The notes beneath the pieces are model-generated. The model was not told the origin of the DNA, did no database searches, and saw only the letters and a program-made list of their open reading frames with translations. Made by a program: the position numbers and the translations under genes. A DNA stretch of 64,000 nucleotides from assembly GCA_023105745.1 (NCBI GenBank), contig JALGQZ010000001.1, positions 53,057,162-53,121,161 on the forward strand, written 5' to 3'. Each line of letters starts with the position of its first letter. The stretch's first letter is position 1. Of the stretch, positions 35,480-47,696 are shown one piece after another. The DNA is from Austropuccinia psidii (taxonomy: Eukaryota; Basidiomycota; Pucciniomycetes; Pucciniales; Sphaerophragmiaceae).

Positions 35480-36231
35480 GTGAGCCAGTAAATAAAAAGT
35501 GAGTTTGGAGTAATATCAATCAAAAATACACTCTTGAATCAATATCAGTCAATAATCAATAAATGATGTTATGGGTGAAAATCTTTGGCACAATTAAACT
35601 GGAATTAATAATAATACTTCTTGAAAAACAAAAAGAAATTGTTTTAATTCAAATTTTTTATTGACTTGGCTTATTTCCATTTATGGACAATATTTTTGAA
35701 GTTGGCTTAGCAGAAAATTGTGAAGGACTTACCTTAATGAATGATGGAGCCTCCATCCATACTTCCATTTTCAGCCAGAAATAGTGTGATGAACATAAAA
35801 TTTACTTGATATAAACTCAATTGGGAATTTATTGCTTAAAATAAAATATGTTTTCACTCACATTTACACTAAAAAGATTCATGATTGAATTTAAAGAAGA
35901 TTTCAATTATGTTTGGAAATAATTACCCTTCAACCACCTTGACTCCCTGATTTTTTCCTTTCTAGGAAGAATGAAACTGATTGCAAACCAGAATGGTACT
36001 CCTACACTATTTTAAGAAGTTTTTTTTCTTGTTCTCAATTTCTAAATTATTGCTTTTTTATCACTATTTAACATTATATGTGAGTTTATACAAAAAAATA
36101 AATAAATAAAAAGGCTTTGTTTTGATGCTTAAATAAACCATGATAAAAATTAAGAATTTGTGAGAAAAAAAAATTGATAAAGTGAAAAAAAATATGTTTG
36201 GATCTATATTGGAGGAAAATTTACAGTTTCC
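35480..36231 (+). mobile_element. Tc1/mariner copy C, right part
   Basis: It begins with the second gtgag (35480-35484) and continues the transposase text broken at 14512: EPVNKK, then MMLWVKIFGTIK, FIDNIFEVGLAENCEGLTLMNDGASIHTS with the second catalytic Asp near 35745, and a C-terminal GRMKLIANQNGTPT near 35970-36005. Several stops are present. The right inverted end, GTTTGGATCTATATTGG (36196-36212) to TACAG at about 36226, is related in inverse to 13651-13688. Without E1 the copy would be about 1.6 kb, a normal length for the family. Confidence 0.75.
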
Positions 36232-36334
36232 TTCCAATTGAATTTTTAATAATACATAATAGTTAAGAAGATAATATTGGAGACTATGCCTGAAGGTCAA
36301 AGCATTATTCTATGTAAATACCTATATGTCACAA

Positions 36335-38102
36335 TGTTAGCCTTAGAGGTAATTTCATATACTCAAAAGACCACAAATAATAAAACAATAATACAATTAT
36401 AAATAAAATAAATTTATCTATATTATAAACTAAGAAATTAAAATATAAATATAAAACCTATATAAAAAATTAAAATTACTTTTAAATTTAAAATTTTGAA
36501 AATAAATTTTTACTTGAAAAAATTAAGTAAAAATGAATTTTTATCAAAAATATTAAAATTAAAATATTTTTTTAAAAAATTTAAATAAAAATTATTATAA
36601 ATTTTCATTCAATAAATAAAAATATAAAAATTATTTCACCATTGGATTCCTAATTAAAAATAAGGTGGGGTCACCTCTGGGTAAAATTTCTATAACTCAA
36701 CTCTAAATAATCTTAAATTAGGTTTTTAGTATTTTCTGTACAAAAGTTGAAAATACCCAAAACCTTGATTCAATTAATATCACATGTGGTGTTAACCATC
36801 AATTTTTGTGTTGAAATTGAGGTGTTGTGTATAGCTTAGAAGCTATGAGGAATTGAAGTATTTTCAATTAAAACATCAAAATGTGCACATTTATTACATA
36901 AGTGAACTTTAATTTGAATATGAGGTAGCAATTATTACATTCATGTACTTTAAAAACTCAATTTAATTACATATTTAAATTACAAGTATAATACATGATG
37001 AGGAATTAAAGAAAAAATACATTGGAAAGATTGATTCTGGGGGGGAAGGAATCTTGGCTTTAAGGGGGAGCCAGACCCTGAAATTCCTTGCTGAAAGGCC
37101 TGAGATTTCAAAATACATGCAAAAGTTCTTTAATTTTAGCCTTTAATTGAGTCACAGGGTCTGTGTCTCAATTGATGATGAGGTTTTGATACCAACCAGG
37201 GAAGTTTTAACTGTTTCCAAGAGGGTAAAACTACCCTTAAGCTGAAAATTTTTTAACTGGGTTTGACATCTCTTACACACATTATGAGATTTTTTGAAGG
37301 CTTAAAACCAGGTATTACTATAGCAATGGCTGATTTAAGGGTCCAAAATGGCTAAAAACAGCCTTTTTTGGATCTAAGCCAGGGTTCAATGATGCCATAA
37401 TTGGCTTTTATGTTGTCTGAGTGTTATTCACTACTGGCAAGAGTAAATTTAACTTTTTAAGTAAGGAAATTTGTGGCTATAAAAGATTTTCTTCTTTTCC
37501 CCACTTTTCTCTTCATGTTAGAATCTTTTTTCCTTTTATAATTAGCTTAAACATTGTTAAACCAATCAATAAAATATTCCAACCACCATTCATAAATCAT
37601 TTTAAACCTTTTAACCACATGAAAAAGTCATCATAATCATTGTTTTTAACCTTTAAAATCATTTTTACCCTTGAACCACCCCATAAGTGAATTGAAGCAT
37701 CTGTCATCACTGTTAACTTTGTCACTTTGTTTCCATATTCACTCTGGTAACTTTTGGTAATTTTTTCTCTTTAATAATATTTTCTATTACTTTGTTATTA
37801 TATTAATTTATTGCAGTTCTTATCTCAATTAATTCCAATTGAAATTGCTCTTGAAGAAATTTCTCTTGTAGCCTTCAATATCTCTTGTAGAGTATTTTTG
37901 GACAAATTTTTGTTGTTGGTAAAACAATGAATCTTCATAATATTATTGTTTTATACTTATAAGATTATAAAAAATAAATTTTGTGTGTTTTCTCTTAAAA
38001 ATCTTAAATTTTAACATTTTTAATCATATTGTAGCTTATACAAAATTTGAGAACAGGAAAAGTACTTAATTTTGAATCAAAGTTTCATATCAACACCTTA
38101 AA
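36335..38102 (+). repeat. Left LTR of E3
   Basis: It begins TGTTAGCC (TGTGAGCC in the right copy) and ends before TTTGGGATCCCAGCCCTG, the decayed primer site. A TATA-like GGCTATAAAAGA occurs near 37476-37487. Confidence 0.85.
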
Positions 38103-38328
38103 TTTGGGATCCCAGCCCTGATATTTTACCTGTGAAATAATTAATTTACTTTTTTAATCCTTTTCTTATATTGAAAAATCTAAAAAACACATAAAAAGAC
38201 TCATAAATCAAAAATTCACAAAAAAACATAAAAAAAATTTCATATTATAAGTGAGGCTTTATTTTTTCATTTCTCTTTTTGAAAAACTCTTTTTTTACTT
38301 AATTAATTGCTTTTTTGATTAATTTTAG

Positions 38329-39280
38329 TGTCTGAAAATTTGGTAAGAAAATAAAATATTGAAACTGCATCAACAGTAACTAGAGTTATCCCTGAAATTA
38401 GTGTCAACTCTGAGAATAATGGTACTGTTATTATAGCCCAGAATAACCAACCAGAGCCAATTTATTCTGAATTAATAAACTTGGACATAAGTAATACCCT
38501 TAAAAAAGCAAATAATTTTTCCAATAGTAAGTTTTTGACGTAGAATTACTATTTTTAAAGATTTTCAATCATAATTATGCCTTCAACCAGATCAGGAGCC
38601 AGCTATAACCCCTGAAAAAGCTCCCAAAAAGATTATAGACCTGATTATAGCAGAATCCAATCAGTTGCAGAAGGACAAGGGTCAGTAAATGAATCCCAAA
38701 CTTACAGATTATTCCACTCTGAAGCGGATAATACTGCTTTACCTTCAAACAGAGCTGAGAATTCCAAAAGAAGCCTATGTGGATATAAAAAAAGCCAGCT
38801 AAAATGCTTACAACAATGAATTTCAGCACAAAGAGTACCAGATCCCTGCAGATCTGTGGAAAAACTGCATGAATTATTACCTAGCTGTGAGAAAATCCCT
38901 GGGCCATCACAACACTTTGAAGTTACTCAATTGATGGAATCCATTGATAGAAAAGAGAAACATGATTCTTTTAACATAAGAATGAAGGAAAAACAATCCT
39001 TCACCACCCAAGCAAGTTCCAAAAACAGCCCCAATAGCCAGCAGAAGCAATTCCAATGTGAAAAAGAAGCCACAATCTCAGAACAAGGCAAAAGGCAAGG
39101 CATAAGCCACAAAGCCTTACAGCCAGGGCTACAGAAGACCACAGATTCAGCAGGATACCATGGGAAATGTATTTTAGATGGCCAGAGCAATGATGCAATT
39201 ATATGAAAAGGAGAAATCCAGATTAACATATCAGAAAGGATTTTTGATATTCTGGATGGTATTCCAGAGTTTTGCATAGC
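38329..39280 (+). pseudogene. E3 ORF1 remnant (spliced frame, with stops)
   Basis: Exon a 38329-38526 (acceptor TTTTAG|TGTCTGAA), intron 1 38527-38590 (64 nt, GTAAGT...CCAG), exon b 38591-38680, intron 2 38681-38752 (72 nt, GTCAGT...ACAG), exon c from 38753. Exon lengths (198 and 90 nt) keep the same phases as E1 and E2 although they differ in size. Exon c has several stops but still reads ADLWKNCMNYYLAVRK, LLN*WNPL, KPYSQGYR and MARAMMQLYEKE, matching the E1 and E2 protein. An ATG (ATGCCTTCAACCAG) at the end of intron 1 matches the gag-pol start in the other elements. Confidence 0.6.
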
Positions 39281-39650
39281 TATAAATGACATAAAAAGTC
39301 ATATTTATAATAAAAATGCTTCAATTTGTAACAATTTTTAAAAAAATAACTCAAGTCTGAGACAAATAAATGAAACATTCATGTATTTTGAAAAAGTTTT
39401 AAGAACAATTAAAACTTCTAATAATGACTATTAATTTTGTAATAAAATAAATGAACAATCTTCCATTATCAAATTATCAACAGATAAATATTTTAAATTC
39501 AATATTGATAACATAATTGGAACAAGAACAGCCTCAAGGATCAATACAGATCAGTTTTCAGCCTGAAGAACTCAAGCTTCCAACTTTTCACATATACCGG
39601 CTACCCTTTCCACCCTGGAGGGTTTTTCCCCAGTTAATTAATATAGGGTG

Positions 39651-39730
39651 TTGGTAAAAGCACATAAGCCCTTACGTGTTTTTACCAAATTATGGCCAAA
39701 ACACGTAATTTTATGGTAAAAACACGTAAG
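39651..39730. repeat. Cluster of ~18-bp inverted and direct repeat units, locus 1
   Basis: Four copies of a unit like TTGGTAAAAACACGTAAG in 80 bp: 39651-39668 (+), 39671-39688 (-), 39692-39708 (+, diverged) and 39713-39730 (+). Units 2 and 4 can pair as a stem of about 17 bp. It sits inside E3, in a segment between ORF1 and the capsid region that the other elements lack, so it is probably part of an insertion. A second, larger cluster is at 47572-47696. Confidence 0.7.
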
Positions 39731-39863
39731 TGACCTAATTTTTTTATAAAAATTCCTGTCCACACCTCTAAATTGGAATTAGGGTACGAGAAACTCAAAT
39801 CCACAAGTATTGTATTTATAAAATTCACATTTAAAGAATGAATTTTCCACTTCTTTTCATAAC

Positions 39864-42800
39864 TTGGAGCCATCAATGGGCCAAGCACTTATGAAAGAAA
39901 TACCAAAACTTAAAGAATGGCCTCAATTCAGTGGTGAAGAAGAATATGACCATATGAAACTCATAAGAGGCATTGACATTATCAAAGAAGATTTTGAATC
40001 ACCAGACAGGTTGGTAACAGAAAGATTTAACACCTTGTTTACCAGATCAGCCCATAGATGGTATATCAAATTAATACAAGAACATGGACACAAAATTTGG
40101 ACTTGGTGGAAAACCAAAATTATTAACAAATGGGCCAATTATGCTTGGAGATTTAAAGTGAAAACAGCCTTTAAATATTCCAAATTTAATTCTGATAAAT
40201 ACAAAGCTTTACCATGGTCTTGTGAAAAGAAGTACAGATTAACAGCATTATATCTTGAAAAGTCAGAATTTATGATTCACAGAAATATTCTGAGACAATG
40301 TGGGGGTGACTTAGAGCATTCTGTCAAAAGTGGTACTACTGAACAATTCTAAGCAGAAGGGATTATAAATTAATTGGAAGAAGTAACCACAAGAACCAGA
40401 GTTGGTTCTAGTAGGGTGAATCTCAAAACAAGGCTTAATACACCTTGGAAAGATTCTGTGGACAAAAATCCCAAAGAAAATTCTAATAATATGAAGTATA
40501 AATCTTCAGATATAATCAGAAAGTGCCATCTTTGCCAAAGCACAACACATTTAGCTAATAAATGTTCAAAAAGGGGAAAAATGAATGAAATTGACATTGA
40601 GAAGGAACTTGATTTTGAAAAAGAAGATGTAATTGAAGACAATTCAGATGATAAATAATCAATATTTTATGAATCTTCAAAGGATATAGAAGATATCAGT
40701 TTCACATCTGACATCATGGAATCTTATTCCCATTTGTCACAAATAAATAATATTCAACTTGATTTATCAAAAGTTCAAGATTCACAGCTTATTAAAACCA
40801 AGCCAAACAGAGGAAAAGGCTATACAGCTGGTGATTCCTGTATAAAAGAAGTGGTAATTGATACCAAACCCACTAAGCTTTTACTTGACCCAGGAGCCTT
40901 CTTCTCTTGTTTTGGAAAATATTTTCTTAAGAATTGTGTTCCAAATTTTGAAGATCAATTATTACCAATTGATGGAATAAAATTCAATAGTGCAAGTAAT
41001 CCAATGAAAGAATTGGGCATATTTGAGACTACTGTCATATTTCCACATATAAATGGAAATTTAAGAATAACTGTTGAATTTTTGGTTATGAATAATTTCT
41101 CCAGTAACCATTTTATATTGGTAAATTAATATTTAATTATGTATTGAATAGATTTACATAACAATAAAGACAGATACCTTAATATTGGGGACAATAAGAG
41201 TGAAAAATTTGCCTTCTTACCTTTTAAGAGACAAATTACAGTAAAAAAAGTATCACCAGTCAGCTTAGAGTTAGAACAATTCAATTCTGAACAGTTGAAT
41301 AATGCTTAAATAAGTCTTCATATCACTGATAAACAGGAAAGTGAACTTTCTGCCTTTTTATATAACCACAAGGAAGCCTTTGCATCATATAAAGAGCCAC
41401 TAGGGGAAATTTTTGGCCATTAAGTTGACATCATTCCCAATATTGCAAGAACTTACCCACCACTCTTGAGAAGAGAAAGACCAAAATCAAGAGAAGCACT
41501 GGAGCTCCATATTAAGGAGCTTCTAGACCCAGGGGTAATAAGAAAGGTTGGTCACAATGAAGAAGTAGAAATAACTACACCAGTCATAGTGGCATGGCAT
41601 AATGGAAAATCCAGAATGGTTGTGGACTTTAGAGCTCTGAACACTTACACTGTCCCAGAAAAGTACCCAATGCCAAAGATCCAAATTTCCCTCACCCAAA
41701 TATCTCAAGCATTGTACATAAGTACTATGGATGCCCTTAAAGGGTTTAATCAAAATGTAGTGACACCAAGGGCAAGAAGATACTTGAGAATTATTGTTTA
41801 CTGTGGGTTTTATGAATATTTGAGAATGCCTTTTGGTATTAAAAATGGACCTTCACACCTCCAAAGGATGATGAATGAAATTTTCCCTGAAGAACTTTCA
41901 AAAGTATTTTTAATCATTTACATTGATGATATCATTGTTTGTTCCAAGACTTGGGAAGACCATATATACAGATTATCCAGAGTTTTGGGAAAAATTCAAT
42001 CTTTAAACATGAAAATTTCTTCAAAGAAATGTCATTTTGGATTTAATGAACTCAAAGCTCTGGTACATTTAGTATCTTGTCTATCCCTTAAAATTGAAAA
42101 AAAAAATATGGGAGAAGTACTGCTGAAACCTATGCCTCAGAACAAAAAAGAAATTCAGTCATTTTTGGGTTTTTCAGGATATTACAGACAACATATTCAA
42201 GATTTTGCATCCATAGCAAGGCCTCTTTATAAATTGTGTGACAAAGACACAGTATTTGAGATGACTTTTGACAGGGTCAAAGCCTTTGAGTCTTTGTGAC
42301 AAGCTTTAACCAATGCTCCACTTTTACTGATGCAAGGTTTTAAGCTTCCCTTTAAGCTTTATATTGATGCATCAGGAGATGGAATGGGTGCTGCACTTCA
42401 TCAAGTCCAGATTATAAATGAGAAGCCTATGGAAGGACCCATATGGCTCATATATAGGAATATCAAACCAACTGATGCCATATATGGGGCAAGTCAAATG
42501 GAATGTTTTTGCCTTTTCTGGGTGTTGGCAAAACTTCATTAATTTGTGGAAGAATGTGTTTTTGAAGTAATAACAGATTTTACTTCTGTTAAATCACTTT
42601 TAAACATGAAAACACCCAACAGCCACATGCTCAGATGGCAAATAGCTATACAAGAGTATAGAGGGAATATGATAATTGTGAACAAGGATGAAAATATTCA
42701 CAATATACTAAGGAAAAAAGTTTTAGAATTCTATGCCAATTACTTAACAAATACTCCAAAGATAACTCCTTGGTACATTCCTTAGATGAAATATGGAAGG

Positions 42801-44228
42801 AATCATATAATGAAGGAATATTTCATATAATTTATGGCATAACCTACCATAGAGCTAAGCACACATGTGTAATGATGGTTGTGGACAGATACTTCATCAA
42901 TCTTGTATTGAAAGAGTTCCATTAAAGTCCCTTCTCAGGACACCTATCTGAGGACAGAACAAGAGAGAAAGTCAAGACCTGTATATGGTGTCCAATTTGG
43001 CAAAAATATGTTGCAGAGTATTGAAAAACCTGTGAAAGATGTCAAAAGGCAAAGAAATCCACTGGAAAAAGACTTGGAAATATGATCAAAATCCAGGAGC
43101 CCAGCAGACCTTGGTAAATCATCCATATTGATTGGGTAACTGTCCTACCACCAGGAGGTGATAGAAGCTATGATGAATGCCTAGTTATTGCTGAAAGGTT
43201 CAGTAAAACCCCAATTTTTGACCATGTCACAAATATGATACAGCCATGGATACAGCTCTTCTTAGATGGAATAGAGTAGTATCATGGAATGGAATATTCA
43301 CAAACATCATTAGTGACAGAGATCCCAAATTACCTTATATCTGTGGACAAACCTTCACCAATTGTTTGGAACAGATTTATCCTTCTCTACAGCTTACCAC
43401 CCACAAACTGATGGTCTAGCTGGAAGAATGAGCCAAACCTTGGAAGACATGGTCATAAGATTTTGTGCATATGGCCTGGAATAAAAATATTATGATATAT
43501 TCACCCATTATTTGTGTACCCTTTTTCCTGCACTAGAATTGGAATATAAAACATACATTGATTCCAGTACCAATTAGAATCCTGCTGTCCTATAAAAAGG
43601 ATGGAATCCCAGATACCCCAAGATTCCTTGAGGAAAGATTTGGTTGAGTTACATAACACAGCTACTATATTCAAAGGAATGCTAGACAAAGCTAGGAAGA
43701 ATGCAGTAAGGTGCATGGAGGATTCATTTGCATATGCCAAAGACAAGTGGGACAAATCACATTCAACCCAAGACTTCAAAGTGGGATATTTGGTACTTGT
43801 ATCTACCACTAACTTCAATAACATCAAAGGATGTAAGAATCTCAAAGACTCCTTTGTAGGACCTTTTTTTTGTTAAGGCCCTCCATGGAGAAACTTCTGT
43901 AGAAGGAGAATTTTTTGAGGAACTTAGTAATAAGCATCCTACATTTCCAGTAAGCTTAATAAAGCCACATAAATCTGGTGATTCTGATAAATTAACCTTG
44001 AGTAATAAAGTTTCCCAGCATATACATCCTTTTAAATCACCTGTTACTAAGAAAATCACCAAGGCTCTTAAAGAAAGAAAATTGAGGACTAAGAAAGTAA
44101 GGGAATACCTTGTTAGGTATGGTGACCCAAATTGTGAAGATGAGTGGTTGGTAGAAAAAGACATAACTGAAGCTAACAAAATTCTCAGAAGATTCATACA
44201 CACTATAAATAACAATATTACAAAATAA
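39864..44228 (+). pseudogene. E3 gag-pol remnant
   Basis: Recognisable pieces in order: capsid region 39870-40350 (KLKEWPQFSGEEEYDH), CCHC knuckle (CHLCQSTTHLANKC, near 40525-40570), protease with LLLDPGAF near 40880, reverse transcriptase 41466-42299 with YIDD kept near 41920, RNase H 42330-42785 ([11 protein letters not shown]), a broken integrase with HLSEDRTREKVK and IDWVTVLPPGGD in changing frames (42790-43500), then the integrase tail and chromodomain to 44228. The protease Thr of the DTG triad is Pro, and more than ten stops or frameshifts are present. Part of the RNase H to integrase linker is missing. Confidence 0.9.
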
Positions 44229-44251
44229 TATTATTTTTTAGGGGGAGGGAA

Positions 44252-46056
44252 TGTGAGCCTTAGAGGTATTTTTATATACCCAAAAGACCACAAATAATAT
44301 AAAATTATACAATTATAAATAAAATAAATTCATTTATATTATTAATAAAAAAATCAAAATATAAATATAAAATTCATATTAAAAATGAAAATCTCAATTA
44401 TAATTTAAAATACAAATTCCTTGGGAAGTTAAAATTGTGAAAATACATTTTTACTTGTAAAAATTTAGTAAAAATAAATTTTCAACAAAAATTATAAATT
44501 TAAATTTTTTTGGGAAAAAATGAAATAGAAATTACTATAAATTTTTATCCAAAAAATAAACATATGAAAATTATTTTACAATTTGACTCCTGATAAAAAA
44601 TAAGGTGGGGTCACCTCTGGGTAAATTTCTGTAACTCAACTCTATATAAGCTTAAATTAAGTTTTTATTATTTTCTGTACAAAAGTTGAAAATGCTTAAA
44701 ACCTTAATTCAATTCACATCACATGTTGTGTTAACCATTAATTTTTGTGTTAGCATTGAGGCGTTGTGTGTAGTTTATAAGCTATGAGGAATTGAAGTAT
44801 TTTTAATTGAAATGTCAAAATGTGCACTTGTATTACATAAGTGAGCTTTAATTTACATATGAGGTATCAATTATTGAAGTTATTGACTTTGAAAACTCAA
44901 TTGAATTACATATGTAAATTACAATTATGATACATGATGAGGCGTTAAAAAAAATAAATTGGAAAGATTGATTCTGGGGGTAAAAGGGAATCTTGGCTCT
45001 AAGGGGGAGACAGACCCCCAAATTTGTTTCTTACAGGAATAAGATGTCAAAATCCATGCAAACCCTCATCACTTTTGGCTTGTTATTTAGTCACAAAGTC
45101 TGTGTCTCAATTGATGATGAGATTTTGATACCAACCAGGGCAGTTTTAACTGTTTCCAAGAGGGTAAAACTACCCTTAAGATAAAAAAATCATAGTAAAA
45201 ACAGCTTCAACTGGCTTTTAAATCCATTACACACATTCTGGTGTGTTTTGAAGGATTGAAACCAGGTAATACCATACCAATGGCTTATTTAAGGGTCCAA
45301 AATGGCTAAAACCAGCCCTTTTGTGGTCTGAACCAGGGTTCAATGATGCCATAATTGTCTTTAATGTTGTCAGAGTTTTTTTCAAGACTTACAAGAGTAA
45401 ATTTTAATTTTTGAGTAAGAAAATTGGTGGCTTTAAGAGAATATCTTCTTTGCCCCACTTTTCTCTTCATGTTGAAATCTTTTCCTTTTGTAATTAGTTT
45501 AAAACACTGTTAAACCAATCAAGATAAGATTCCAACCACCCTTTCCTTATCAATTGAAACCTTTTAACCACGTGAAAAAATCATTATAATAATTTTTCAA
45601 AACTCTTATAATCATTTTTACCCTTGAACAACCCCATAAGTGAATTAAAGCATCTTTCATTACTGTTAACTTTTTCACTTTGTTTCCAAATTGACTCTGG
45701 TTAATTTTGGGCATGTTTTCTCTTTAATATTCTTTTTAACAACCCTGTTATTATATTAATTTCCTGCAGTCCTTTTCTCAATTAATCAAAATTGAAATCT
45801 CTCTTCAAGAAATTTGTTTTGTAGCCTTAAGTATCTCTTGTAGATTATTTTTGGATAAATTTTTATTGTTGGTAAAGCAGCAAATATTTATGATAGTATT
45901 GTTATATAATTAGAAGGATAAAAGAAATGAAATTGGTGTGTTTTATTTCAAAAAACTTAATTATTAATATTTTTAATCATATTTTTACCTTATACAAATT
46001 TTGAGGATAGGAAAAGTATTTGATTTTTAATCAAAGTTTCATATCCACAATTTACA
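44252..46056 (+). repeat. Right LTR of E3
   Basis: TGTGAGCC to TTTACA, 1,805 bp, preceded by AGGGGGAGGGAA. Clearly diverged from the left LTR. Confidence 0.85.
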
Positions 46057-47040
46057 GGAGGATTACCCTTAAAAAACACAAGGGTAACAGCCTCAAGGGA
46101 GCTTTCACCTTCTTTTGATCAATCTCAGACCATGCAGCTCACTCATCTTAAGATTCATCATAATCATAATCATCATCATATGTCCCATTCATAGCTTATT
46201 TGAATAACCCTCAAAAGATTGATTATACCCTGAGAAAGTTAAGAAGATTGGCCAATTTCAGAAGAACTTCAGAAAGAAAAGCAAAAACAACTGCAAGATA
46301 TTTGGAAATTTACAATTCAATTGATCTTATCTGTGAGAATTTCCAAATCAATTATCACACAAGTAATTATTTCCCCAAATTATCTGTGAGTTTTTTCAAT
46401 ATATAACAGATTAATATCATTAATTAGGCTGTATCAATTATCAAATAATTGAATTAATGTCCCTGACTCAGAATAATCGCCAATATTCATTTCAAAATTT
46501 ATGTTCAAGGTACTAAATGTCCAGGGTGATGGAAATTGTGGCTAAAGAACAGTTTCCCATTACATTTACAAGACTCAAGACCAATTGTCTGATTTCACAG
46601 GGTAGCTCATTGAAGAAATTAAAAAAACCAGATTTATGAAGCCATCAATACCTTAGTACCATCAGTAGAAACTTACTTTGACCGACTATAGTGGTATGAA
46701 GATGTTGGCCATGTACCAAAGAGCAAGTTTATGTCAGTTCCTGATATGGGGGATCCAATTTCCAATGATTATTAAAGACCTGTTTTTTTCATTCCACATT
46801 CCAATTAATTTACTTTTTAACTCATTTCTGTCCTTCAAAGAAAATTACCAATATTTATCTTATTCTTGGACAACTTTTGTCACTTTGTACCCTTTGAAGT
46901 TATTATTTCTAGAATTTTTTCTGTCCTACCCATTGATGTCAATTTCAAGTTTTATGATAAACCCTAAGCCATGGGTGGGCAGAAGAATTCCAGAAGTACA
47001 GAACTCTCTCTTTTTCAGCCTTTCAAAACTATAAAATAAA
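46057..47040 (+). pseudogene. Remnant of a transposase-linked OTU cysteine protease domain
   Basis: Broken plus-strand text resembles the OTU-domain proteins that accompany MULE transposases in rust fungi. NVQGDGNCG (about 46516-46542) contains the catalytic Cys of the OTU DGNC motif, directly followed by a stop. Then come WYEDVGHVPKSKF and SVPDMGDPISNDY, and PVFFIPHSN (about 46690-46800), in the order expected for the rest of the domain. The upstream segment at 46200-46400 is basic. At least three stops and several frame changes make it a pseudogene. The transposase part itself is not visible. Confidence 0.55.
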
Positions 47041-47571
47041 ACCACTGTATTAGATATTGATTCAGACCAAATTCTATACAATGTGTCATCCCCATTCACA
47101 GTATTGTTTTTCAGGAAATCCCCACCTCCTTTTTTTTCCCATAAAATCCCCACTAATTCAGTTTCTTGGTTTATTATTAATTATTAAAAAATAAGAATTT
47201 TCCCTTTAAAGAAATAAAAATTGAATACTTTGGAAGAATTAGTCAACCATATTTTTTGGGATCTTCATATAGAGACCCCTACTTGGACACTCCATTTAGC
47301 CCCCCAAAAATATTGTTAAAATTGGGACCTTTTGAAATTTATTCCTCAAGATTCTGACCTTTCTTTTAGAAGGAAGAATCAGTGAGATAAATAATCTGGG
47401 AGTTTCTTAATGATTCTTTTCTCTAAAGCTGGCCATTTGGGCATGAGAATTTATAAAAAAAAACAAAATATCTTGTGCCTTTTTAAAGCACAAAAGCAGT
47501 AGAAAAAAAGCAAAATAAAATCTAAATTGCCAAATTTTCTCCCTGGGGAATATTTTTGAATATTTTGGTTA

Positions 47572-47696
47572 CCTTACATGTTCTTATCAAAATCTTATGT
47601 TTTTTTGCCATAATTTGGTAAAAACACATAATATTTTGGTGAAAGAACATAAGAGCTTACCTGTTTTTACTAAAACCGTATGTGTTTTTACCAAAA
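47572..47696. repeat. Cluster of ~20-bp repeat units, locus 2
   Basis: Six diverged copies, in both orientations, of the unit found at 39651-39730 (consensus near CTTACGTGTTTTTACCAAAAT): three pairs in the order minus-minus, plus-plus, minus-minus. The same short CCCTGG.G flank lies 30-60 bp upstream at both loci. Confidence 0.6.

Larger units (their letters stand above)
36335..46056 (+). mobile_element. Ty3/gypsy element E3, old and degenerate
   Basis: Same architecture as E1 and E2 on the plus strand: left LTR 36335-38102, ORF1 remnant 38329 to about 39280, gag-pol remnant 39864-44228, polypurine tract 44240-44251, right LTR 44252-46056. The LTRs differ in length (1,768 and 1,805 bp) and at many positions, and the coding region has many stops and frameshifts. 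Flanking bases are cacaa on the left and ggagg on the right, so no target duplication is visible. It is the oldest LTR element in the window. Confidence 0.88.

Noticed and set aside
46046..46050. cacaa near the right end of E3 as the partner of cacaa at 36330-36334
   Set aside because: It lies inside the LTR by alignment with the left copy, six bases before the end; a coincidence.
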